NCBI GenBank assembly: GCA_964496275.1
Contig: CAZBYL010000024.1
Location: 1 to 34,468 of the forward strand
Source of the DNA: CAZBYL01 sp964496275
Lineage (GTDB): Bacteria; Synergistota; Synergistia; Synergistales; Synergistaceae
Reading direction: 5' to 3'
Length of the DNA stretch: 34,468 bases
The notes beneath the pieces are model-generated. The model was not told the DNA's origin. It saw only the letters and a list, made by a program, of their open reading frames with translations, and ran no database searches. This document shows, in pieces, positions 17,637-24,862 of the stretch. The position numbers and the translations under genes are program-made. Position 1 is the first letter of the stretch. Every line of letters starts with the position of its first letter.

Positions 17637-19004
17637 ATGACAGGTAAAGAGAGAGTACTTAAAGCGCTGCGTTTTCAGGAAGTTGACAGAGTTCCGTGGG
17701 TTCCCTTCACCGGTGTCCATGTTGCTAAGCTTATCGGCTCAGATGCCGAGCAGCTTTTGAAGGACGGAGATATCCTCGTAGAGGCTGTAAAGGCCGCTGC
17801 CTCTCGTTATTACGCGGACGGAGTCTGCTCTGCATTCGACCTTCAGGCCGAAGCGGAAGTTCTCGGCTGCGAGCTCCACTGGTGCAAAAATAACCCTCCC
17901 GCAGTCACGGGACACGTGCTGGCTCAGGGAAAAACGTTAGAAGACCTTCCGGAGTTCACCAAGGACAAGGGACGTCTTCCTATGTTCTTTGATGCAACCC
18001 GCAGACTTGTAAAAGAGCTCGGCGATACCACGGCAGTATTCGGACTCTGCTGCGGTCCGTTCACACTTGCGCTCCACCTTCGCGGCTCCGCATTCATCAT
18101 GGACATGATGAAGAAGCCCGACGAAGCGCGTAAAGTTCTTGAGTTCTGCGCCGAAATAACGCGCAAAATGGGCGAATGGTACATGGAAACAGGCGCGCAT
18201 GTAGTCGCGGTTGTTGACCCTATGACAAGCCAGATTGCCCCCAAACATTTTGAAGCTTTTGTCGCTCCCTATGTGAAGCCCGTCATTGACGAGGTTCACG
18301 GACGCGGCGGTATTGTGACGCTCTTCTGCTGCGGCAACGCCACAAAGAATATCGAACTCATGATGCAGAGCAAGCCTGACGCAATAGCTTTCGACGAACA
18401 GGTTGATTTGCAGTTCGTTAAGGACCTTGCCGAGAAGTACAAGGTCGCGTTCGAAGGAAATATTCCTCTTACGACAACACTGCTTTTCGGTTCGCCGAAG
18501 GAGTGCGTTGCTGACATTAAGAAGAGAATAGAGATAGGCGGACGCACAGGCTATATCCTCTCGCCCGGCTGCGACCTGCCCTATGACACCCCCTTCTACA
18601 ACCTTGAAGCTGTCGGCAAATTCGCCGCAACAGGCGAAGAACCTTCCGACACATCGGGATTCCTCTCGCTCGAAGAGGCTCTTAATCAGGCCGGAGAAGC
18701 GGGAGAGGTGTTCGAGGACGTTGTCATCGAGCCCGGCAAAGTATTCATCGAAATAGTAACGCTCGACTCGGAAGGCTGCGCGCCGTGCCAGTACATGTGC
18801 GAAGCGGTCAAAAACGTTGCTCCTAAGTACGGAGACAAACTTATGTGGAGAGAGTCCCTTATAAAGAGCGCCGCCGGCATCAAACGCACGATGGCGCTTG
18901 GAGTGGCTACGCTCCCGACTCTCCTTATAAACAACGAAGTCGTCTTTGACAACATCACACCGACCGCAGACGATCTTATGAAGGAAATAGACAAGAGACT
19001 GTAA
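17637..19004 (+). CDS. UroD/MtaA-family methyltransferase fused to a thioredoxin-like domain
   Basis: This 455-residue protein has two domains. Residues 1-350 are a uroporphyrinogen-decarboxylase-fold methyltransferase of the MtaA/MtbA/CmuA group, which moves methyl from the corrinoid protein to a thiol or folate acceptor (start MTGKERVLKALRFQEVDRVPWVP). The zinc motif is altered: MtaA-type proteins have H-x-C-G, whereas here it is F230-C231-C232-G; the distal ligand C312 in SPGCDLP is kept. Residues from about 365 to 455 form a thioredoxin-like domain with C381-A-P-C384 and the cis-Pro region VATLPTLLINNEV. The fusion suggests redox control or a thiol step during transfer. In a bacterium without coenzyme M, tetrahydrofolate is the likely acceptor, but that is inferred. 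GGGGTGAGAAAATG gives the start. Confidence 0.88.
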   Translation: MTGKERVLKALRFQEVDRVPWVPFTGVHVAKLIGSDAEQLLKDGDILVEAVKAAASRYYADGVCSAFDLQAEAEVLGCELHWCKNNPPAVTGHVLAQGKTLEDLPEFTKDKGRLPMFFDATRRLVKELGDTTAVFGLCCGPFTLALHLRGSAFIMDMMKKPDEARKVLEFCAEITRKMGEWYMETGAHVVAVVDPMTSQIAPKHFEAFVAPYVKPVIDEVHGRGGIVTLFCCGNATKNIELMMQSKPDAIAFDEQVDLQFVKDLAEKYKVAFEGNIPLTTTLLFGSPKECVADIKKRIEIGGRTGYILSPGCDLPYDTPFYNLEAVGKFAATGEEPSDTSGFLSLEEALNQAGEAGEVFEDVVIEPGKVFIEIVTLDSEGCAPCQYMCEAVKNVAPKYGDKLMWRESLIKSAAGIKRTMALGVATLPTLLINNEVVFDNITPTADDLMKEIDKRL

Positions 19005-19034
19005 TTTATACCCGTTCCTGACTTCGTGTACCTG

Positions 19035-19074
19035 CGGACGGCATTCGGCCCACAGGGTCGCGTGCCGTCCGTTT
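19035..19074 (+). terminator. Terminator-like hairpin after the UroD-thioredoxin gene
   Basis: CGGACGGCA (19035-19043) pairs perfectly with TGCCGTCCG (19063-19071), followed only by TTTGC. A terminator or processing signal is possible; the T-run is weak. Confidence 0.5.
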
Positions 19075-19114
19075 GCAATAAAAATAGCTTTGAGAACAGA
19101 ACGGAGGAGTCATT

Positions 19115-20656
19115 GTGGAGAATCAAACTGTAAAAAGACCCAGTGTGGCAGTTGCATCAGTTGCTTTTATCGGTATTGCGGCAATCATAGGTTATGGATT
19201 GTTGGGCCTCAAGATTGATGCGCACGTGCCAATTGCGCTTGCGGCCATTTGGGGAGCTTTGATTGGTAAATATGTGGTAGGCATCACTTGGGAAGATATG
19301 GAAATTTCCATCAGCAATGCGATAACTTCCTCAATAGGCGCTCTTCTCATACTTATCGCAATCGGTATGCTTGTTGGTTCGTGGGTTCAGGCCGGTGTTG
19401 TTCCCGGAATGATTTATTATGGTTTTAACCTTCTTTCACCCGGTATTTTCCTTACAGCTACACTCATTATATGCTCCATCGTCTCACTGGCCACCGGTTC
19501 CTCATGGGGAGTCGGCGGAACGGTCGGAGTCGCACTTATAGGTATCGCGGCCGGTCTCGGAATCCCTGCCCCTCTCACAGCCGGCGTCATCATTTCCGGA
19601 GCTTATTTCGGAGACAAAATGTCACCTCTTTCTGATACGACAAACCTCGCTCCCGCCGTATCCGGTTCAAACCTCTTTGACCACATACGGGCAATGGTGT
19701 GGACAACAGGGCCTTCTTATGTACTTGTAGTTATAATTACAATTGTTCTCGGACTCGGTTATTCCGGCGGTGGAGCCGGTTTTGATACTTCCCGCATCGC
19801 GGCATTCCAGAAGATAATCGCGGCTGAGTTTGATATCAATCCGCTCTACGCGATAATTCCGCCGCTTGTCGTTCTCGTTCTCGCGATAGTAAAGTGCCCG
19901 GCTCTTCCGAGTATGATGGCGGGAACCGGTATCGCCTCCGCAATGGCAATGTTCCAGGGCAAGTCGCTCCACGATGCGCTCGTCGCCATCCACTACGGAT
20001 ATTCCTCAACGGTGGCAACGGAGATGTCGGAGACGGCAGTGGAAGCAATGCCCGCGCTTCTCGATAAGCTCCACATCACAGGCATTGCACCTGAGATGGC
20101 TCATGAAGTCGCCTCTTTGGTTACTGAGCTGCTCAACAGAGGCGGACTCGACAGCATGATGTGGTCACTCTCGCTCATTATGATAGCTCTTGTTTTGGGC
20201 GGCGTGATGGAAAGCTGCCGCTACCTTGACGTTCTTCTCAACCCCCTTCTCTACAGAGTTCGCCGCGCAGGAGACTTTGTCTCGCTCGTCGTAGCGTCCT
20301 GCCTGGTCAGCAATATATTCCTCGGCGACCAGTACCTTGCCATCGTCGTGCCGGGGCGTATGTTCAAAACTGCTGTTGCAAAGACAGACCTTTCCCCCAG
20401 AATGTTGTCACGTACACTTGAGGACTGCGGCACACTGACGGCTGTTTTGGTTCCCTGGACGGGCTGCGGAGCGTTCCAGTCGGCAGCTCTCGGAGTTCCC
20501 ACTCTTTCCTATGCTCCCTACTGCTTCCTGAACTACATAAACCCGATACTCGCAATAATCATGACCTACATGGGCATCGGAATTTACTGGGGCAAGGATA
20601 AGGCGGATAAGGTGGAAAAGCGCACGGCATTGTTCTTCCCTCGTGAGTCTGAATAA
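19115..20656 (+). CDS. NhaC-family Na+/H+ antiporter-type carrier
   Basis: The 513-residue membrane protein belongs to the NhaC family, with about 12 hydrophobic segments. The diagnostic block GAYFGDKMSPLSDTTNLAPAVSGSNLFDHI is split across TM5-TM6, and SLATGSSWGVGGTVGVALIG precedes it. Family members exchange sodium for protons, malate or other organic ions. Its position inside the methyl-transfer cluster suggests it imports the methylated substrate or exports the product, but the sequence cannot prove that. The start is GTG at 19115, five bases after ACGGAGGAG. Confidence 0.88.
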   Translation: MENQTVKRPSVAVASVAFIGIAAIIGYGLLGLKIDAHVPIALAAIWGALIGKYVVGITWEDMEISISNAITSSIGALLILIAIGMLVGSWVQAGVVPGMIYYGFNLLSPGIFLTATLIICSIVSLATGSSWGVGGTVGVALIGIAAGLGIPAPLTAGVIISGAYFGDKMSPLSDTTNLAPAVSGSNLFDHIRAMVWTTGPSYVLVVIITIVLGLGYSGGGAGFDTSRIAAFQKIIAAEFDINPLYAIIPPLVVLVLAIVKCPALPSMMAGTGIASAMAMFQGKSLHDALVAIHYGYSSTVATEMSETAVEAMPALLDKLHITGIAPEMAHEVASLVTELLNRGGLDSMMWSLSLIMIALVLGGVMESCRYLDVLLNPLLYRVRRAGDFVSLVVASCLVSNIFLGDQYLAIVVPGRMFKTAVAKTDLSPRMLSRTLEDCGTLTAVLVPWTGCGAFQSAALGVPTLSYAPYCFLNYINPILAIIMTYMGIGIYWGKDKADKVEKRTALFFPRESE

Positions 20657-20700
20657 AACAGCATAAGAACTAATAAAAATCAAGAATACCTCATTTTAGC

Positions 20701-20740
20701 CGGGATAGCCAATCATTATTTTTTATTGATTGCTATCCCG
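20701..20740. terminator. Long inverted repeat between the NhaC and aminotransferase genes
   Basis: CGGGATAGC-C-AATCA pairs with TGATT-GCTATCCCG with one bulged C, giving a 14-bp stem with an A/T loop. No T-run follows. It probably ends or attenuates the NhaC transcript. Confidence 0.55.
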
Positions 20741-20794
20741 ACGATTCATAATAAAAATATCTATAAAATTTATGAATAATAAGGGGATTTAAGG

Positions 20795-22156
20795 TTGAAC
20801 AAAATATCGAATAAAAAACTTACAAAAAGTATGAATATTATCGAACTGGATGCACAGACAATATCACCTTGTTCACGCTCTCCATATTACCCCTTTGTCC
20901 CCTCATACGGGAAAGGTGCAAATTTATACGATGCAGATGGAAACTGCTACATAGATTTTTCCGCTGCGGCTGCCTCTCTGAATACAGGAACGTGCCACCC
21001 TCGTGTTGTATCGGCGATTAAGGAGCAGGCGGAAAAACTGCTATGCTACACAATAGGATATATGTATGAAAATACTTCTGTAAAACTTGCAGAAAAACTG
21101 ATAGAGTTGGCTCCCGGCGATTTCCCTAAAAAAGTTGCCTATGGGTTGTCAGGTTCAGATACAATAGATGGAGCGATAAAATTTGCAAGAAAATATACCG
21201 GCAGAAGCGAAATAATAACCTTTAAAACGGCCTATCACGGCTGTACTTACGGTGCTCTCTCATCGTCCGCAATCTCTCTTAATATGCGTTCGGGGATCGG
21301 CCCCATGCTTCCGGGATTTCACCATTTTACATACCCGCAATGCGGCAAGTGTCCGTGGAAAGAGAGTCCGGATACCTGTGCAATGTCATGTCTTGAAGAG
21401 ATAAAGGAAGCATTTAGCCTGTATTTGCCGGCGAATGAAGTCGCAGCGGTAATCATGGAGCCTATAGGCGGTGACATCGGGATGATAGTACCTCCGGCAA
21501 AATATGTTAAAGCCCTTGCGGAGCTTTGCAAAGAGTACGGCATATTGCTTGTCTCCGATGAAGTTCAGCAAGGAATGGGCCGTACGGGAAAATGGTTCTG
21601 CATAGAAAATTATGATGTTACACCGGATATAATTACTCTGTCCAAATCATTGGCATCAGGAATGCCCCTGAGTGCAATAATTATGAGAAGTGACATAGCT
21701 GACTCGCTTATGGATCCGGCCCACTGTTTTACACTGGCGGCAAATGCTGTATGCTGCAGCGCTGCTCTTGCAACCATATCTGTAATCGAAGATGAAAAAC
21801 TCATAGAAAAAAGCATAACCAGCGGAAAGCTTATAACCGACATGCTGAATGACCTCAAAAGCACGATAAACATTCTTGGTGAGACAAGAGGTCTGGGGCT
21901 CAGTATAGGACAGGAAATATTGTGTGGCAATGAGAATGAGAATAAAAACGCGTGTGCTAAAATATGTTGGCGTTGTTGGGAAAAGGGGCTGATCCTGACA
22001 TTCCTCGGCGGCAATGTACTTAGAATACAACCTCCGCTCGTTATCACGGAGGATGAAATAGAACGCGGCATTAACATCATCAAAGAGTCTATAGCGGACT
22101 ACCAAAACGGACTTATCAGCGATGAGGTACTCAGCTTTGCGAGAGGGTGGGCTTAA
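20795..22156 (+). CDS. Class III (omega) aminotransferase
   Basis: This 453-residue pyridoxal-phosphate enzyme belongs to the class III (GabT/ArgD-like) aminotransferases, which move an amino group, often a terminal one, to a keto acid. Landmarks include SGSDTIDGAIKFARKYTGR (phosphate binding), the Asp of LLVSDEVQQGMGRTGKW (ring nitrogen) and the Schiff-base lysine K284 in ITLSKSLASGMP. A Cys-containing insert (YPQCGKCPWKESPDTCAMSC, about residues 180-199) is found in a subset of the family and could bind a metal. The start is TTG at 20795 with AAGGGG 8 bases upstream; the ATG at 20831 has no SD. Its stop overlaps the next gene's start (TAATG), so it is translationally coupled to the corrinoid activase. 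The gene is AT-richer than its neighbours. It may process the demethylated amine. Confidence 0.9.
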   Translation: MNKISNKKLTKSMNIIELDAQTISPCSRSPYYPFVPSYGKGANLYDADGNCYIDFSAAAASLNTGTCHPRVVSAIKEQAEKLLCYTIGYMYENTSVKLAEKLIELAPGDFPKKVAYGLSGSDTIDGAIKFARKYTGRSEIITFKTAYHGCTYGALSSSAISLNMRSGIGPMLPGFHHFTYPQCGKCPWKESPDTCAMSCLEEIKEAFSLYLPANEVAAVIMEPIGGDIGMIVPPAKYVKALAELCKEYGILLVSDEVQQGMGRTGKWFCIENYDVTPDIITLSKSLASGMPLSAIIMRSDIADSLMDPAHCFTLAANAVCCSAALATISVIEDEKLIEKSITSGKLITDMLNDLKSTINILGETRGLGLSIGQEILCGNENENKNACAKICWRCWEKGLILTFLGGNVLRIQPPLVITEDEIERGINIIKESIADYQNGLISDEVLSFARGWA

Positions 22157-23766
22157 TGGAAAGTTCAAAATGTGTGATAACTTTTCTTCCGTCGAAAACG
22201 AGAGCCGAAGCGGAGAAAGGTGAGATTTTAGCGGACGCAGCAGCCCGTTCAGGCGTGAAGATAGACCGCCACTGCGGCGGAGTCGGCGTGTGCGGCAAAT
22301 GCCGCGTGAAGGAAATTACCGAGGGAGTGCTTGCTCCCATCACGGAAACAGAAAAAAAATTCTTCTCAAAGGAAGACGCATCCTCGGGGCTGCGTCTCTC
22401 TTGCTGCGCAAAGATAGTGTCCAGCGGAACTGTAGAAGTAATAGACCTGGCTCACGCATCGGGAAACAAGATATTAAGAGGATTTCCCCGTGAAGTCAGT
22501 ATAAAATGGGAGCCGGACAAGGGCGGTTACGGCATTGCCGTAGACATAGGAACGACAACTGTCGTCTGTTACCTTGCCGACCTTGGCGCTCACACGGAGA
22601 TGGACAGCTACTCATTTCTAAATCCGCAGGTATCGTTTGGGGACGACGTAATCTCTCGAATTGCGTTCTCTTCACAGCCGGGCGGTCTCACCATGCTGCA
22701 AAGCTCGATTGTGAGCGAGATGGACGCCGCGTTTTCCGTGCTTGCCGAAAGAAACGGCATAGCAAAGGAGGAAATTACGGAAGTAGTAATCGCAGCCAAC
22801 ACCGTCATGGAGCACCTTTTTGCGGGAGTATCACCTGCCGCCATAGGACGCAGTCCATATAAACCTGAATTTTTGACCCATGAACCGATCACTGCATCGG
22901 ATCTCGGGCTTCACATAAACAAAGACGCAGTTGTAAAACTCCTGCCAAACGCGGCGGGATACGTCGGCGCGGATATCGTGGCCGGTGTTGCCTCCCTCGA
23001 TATGGACAAAGAGTCCAAAATGAGAATTCTCGTCGATATCGGCACGAACAACGAAATCGTAATAGGAAATCAAGACGGCCTTTTCTGCTGTGCGACAGCC
23101 GCAGGCCCAGCTCTTGAGGGGGCGCGCATACTCTATGGAATGAGGGCATCCGAAGGGGCAGTGGAAAAGGTGTGGCTCACGGAGGACGGGCTTGCCTGCA
23201 AGACAATAGGAGATGTTCCGGCAAAGGGCTTGTGCGGGTCGGGGCTGATAGATGTGATAGCCCTGCTTGTAGATAACGGAATCGTAAACAGAAGCGGGCG
23301 TATGCAAAAGCATGATGAGTGTACGGATGAGCGAATAAAACGGCGCATAGATACGGACGAAAAGGGCATGGTGCGAATCCTGCTCACCGACCTTGAAAAC
23401 CCCGTATATCTCACACAAAAAGATATCCGCGAAGTCCAGCTTGCAGTAGGAGCCATCAAGGTTGGAATATCCGTCATGCTCGAGCACAGGGGAGTTACTC
23501 TCGAAGACATAGACGAGGTACTCCTTGCCGGCGCGTTCGGAAACAACATAAACATTGAAAGCGCGGTCACTGTCGGTCTGCTGCCCGATGTGGAGCATAA
23601 CAAAATTACGGGAGTCCGCAACTCATCGGGCTACGGAGCGTACCTTGCTCTTGCTTCCGCCCCCTTCTGCGCGTCTGCCGAGGGAACTATGAGAAAAATG
23701 AAATATGTGGAACTCTCATCACTGCCCGACTTCCAAAAACGCTTCGTAACGGCTATGCTGTTCTAA
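22156..23766 (+). CDS. RACo-like reductive activator of corrinoid proteins (ASKHA domain)
   Basis: This 536-residue protein should reactivate oxidised Co(II) corrinoid protein in an ATP-dependent way. Residues 1-95 form a [2Fe-2S] ferredoxin domain with the RACo spacing C40-x5-C46-x2-C49 and a final Cys at 83 or 84. A linker follows, then an ASKHA ATPase (DUF4445-type) beginning at AVDIGTTTVVCYLADL (about residue 131), with LVDIGTNNEIVIGN, GLCGSGLIDVIALL and LLAGAFGNNINIESAV as the other nucleotide-site blocks. The ATG overlaps the aminotransferase stop (TAATG), with GAGAGGGTGG upstream. Its presence strongly supports that the corrinoid protein at 15471-16100 undergoes oxidation-prone methyl transfer. 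Confidence 0.92.
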   Translation: MESSKCVITFLPSKTRAEAEKGEILADAAARSGVKIDRHCGGVGVCGKCRVKEITEGVLAPITETEKKFFSKEDASSGLRLSCCAKIVSSGTVEVIDLAHASGNKILRGFPREVSIKWEPDKGGYGIAVDIGTTTVVCYLADLGAHTEMDSYSFLNPQVSFGDDVISRIAFSSQPGGLTMLQSSIVSEMDAAFSVLAERNGIAKEEITEVVIAANTVMEHLFAGVSPAAIGRSPYKPEFLTHEPITASDLGLHINKDAVVKLLPNAAGYVGADIVAGVASLDMDKESKMRILVDIGTNNEIVIGNQDGLFCCATAAGPALEGARILYGMRASEGAVEKVWLTEDGLACKTIGDVPAKGLCGSGLIDVIALLVDNGIVNRSGRMQKHDECTDERIKRRIDTDEKGMVRILLTDLENPVYLTQKDIREVQLAVGAIKVGISVMLEHRGVTLEDIDEVLLAGAFGNNINIESAVTVGLLPDVEHNKITGVRNSSGYGAYLALASAPFCASAEGTMRKMKYVELSSLPDFQKRFVTAMLF

Positions 23767-23796
23767 GACAGACATTCGGCAAAACGGAGGAAAACG

Positions 23797-24528
23797 ATGA
23801 AAAGTATAAAAATTCTCTACTCCCCCGAAGGGGAAACCATTTTGGAAAAAGAGAGCCGCCCGATGGAGGTTGACCTCACCAGCGTCAAAACTCATTACGC
23901 CGCTCTCGGCGAAAGGCACGAAAAGCCGTTTGAAAAATTCATGGACTTTTGGAACGGGGAGGCTTATGAAAAGTTTTTCAACCCCAAAGCAAGAGTCCTG
24001 AGAATGGAAAGAGAAAAAGCGGAAGAAATATTCGGCAGCGAGTTTCTGTGCGGCGACACAAAAGTTAAAGAGATAGTTCTCGCGATATGGACCATAGGCA
24101 GAGACTTGGAACAAGAAAGCAGCAACCTCATGTCCTCGTCCGGAGACATAATGACAGGCTTCCTGCTCGACGTCGCAGGCTCCGTGGCTCTGTACAATAT
24201 GCACGACGTGATTGTGAACTGGGTTCGAGAAAACATCGCCGTCCCCGAAAACAGCTTCGTCGTACGCGAATTCTATCCCGGCTTTGACAGCGTGAACCAG
24301 AACATGATGGGGCGAGTCGTTGCGGCAAGCAACGCCGCCGAAACAATCGGAGTCGAAGCGCGCTGCGACTCACTGCTGTCTCCGAGAAAGACACAGTGCT
24401 CATTCATAGGAATAGATACAACTGAAAGGGAAAATCTGGTAACTGCCGTGCCTTGTAATCCGTGCAACGGAACAAGATGTCTCTACTACCAGCTCGGCGG
24501 CTGCCACATGCAGGTATTTAAAAAATAG
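23797..24528 (+). CDS. Methionine-synthase activation-domain-like protein with C-terminal Cys cluster
   Basis: The 243-residue protein resembles the activation domain of B12-dependent methionine synthase, seen here as a free-standing protein. VVREFYPGFDSVNQNMMGRV and LLSPRKTQCSFIGI correspond to the SAM-contact regions of that domain. The C-terminus adds a cysteine motif absent from MetH: C220-x2-C223-x4-C228-x7-C236, suitable for an iron-sulfur cluster or a metal. Such proteins are common next to corrinoid methyltransferases in anaerobes, and the likely job is to help reductive reactivation together with the RACo-like protein upstream. The gap to that gene is 30 bases with an ACGGAGG ribosome site, so they form an operon. 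The exact role is inferred. Confidence 0.8.
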   Translation: MKSIKILYSPEGETILEKESRPMEVDLTSVKTHYAALGERHEKPFEKFMDFWNGEAYEKFFNPKARVLRMEREKAEEIFGSEFLCGDTKVKEIVLAIWTIGRDLEQESSNLMSSSGDIMTGFLLDVAGSVALYNMHDVIVNWVRENIAVPENSFVVREFYPGFDSVNQNMMGRVVAASNAAETIGVEARCDSLLSPRKTQCSFIGIDTTERENLVTAVPCNPCNGTRCLYYQLGGCHMQVFKK

Positions 24529-24600
24529 AGTGTATTGCGGAAAACAGAACTTTTATATATAATCGGAAAAGTTGCTTTATAAACTCTGCTTTAAACATCT

Positions 24601-24796
24601 GAAAGGAGGAAAGGCTATGGCGTGATTTGACGTGTACGCACCCGTGCATCGGTGCTTTGCCACGCGGCCTTCTTTCGGATACGGAGTTCTCTTTTCCCTC
24701 ATTTCGTCTTGCTGACGGAATATTCTGTAATTCCTGTCCATGAATAAAATGTACAAACTCTATTCTTATGGCGTACTCATAAGAACGTAGGTTTGT
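24601..24796 (+). ncRNA. Candidate structured leader RNA upstream of yedE
   Basis: Two strong folds lie in the 334-bp gap before yedE. The first nests AAGGC (24611-24615) with GCCTT (24667-24671), GCGTG (24620-24624) with CACGC (24661-24665), and GCACC (24638-24642) with GGTGC (24651-24655). The second nests ACAAAC (24753-24758) with GTTTGT (24791-24796) and TTCTTATG (24763-24770) with CATAAGAA (24778-24785). No known riboswitch consensus fits. A cis-regulatory or small RNA is plausible; folding and comparative data are absent. Confidence 0.4.
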
Positions 24797-24862
24797 GCGG
24801 AAGGCCTTCACGCAAAATGTTTGGAAGCTGAGCATTATATCCAAATTTTGAGGAGGTCAACA

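Noticed and set aside
24617..24730. A small selenoprotein translated through TGA at 24623
   Set aside because: A second in-frame TGA (24713) and a TAA soon after leave about 36 residues with no known family. A leader function is more likely than a selenoprotein.
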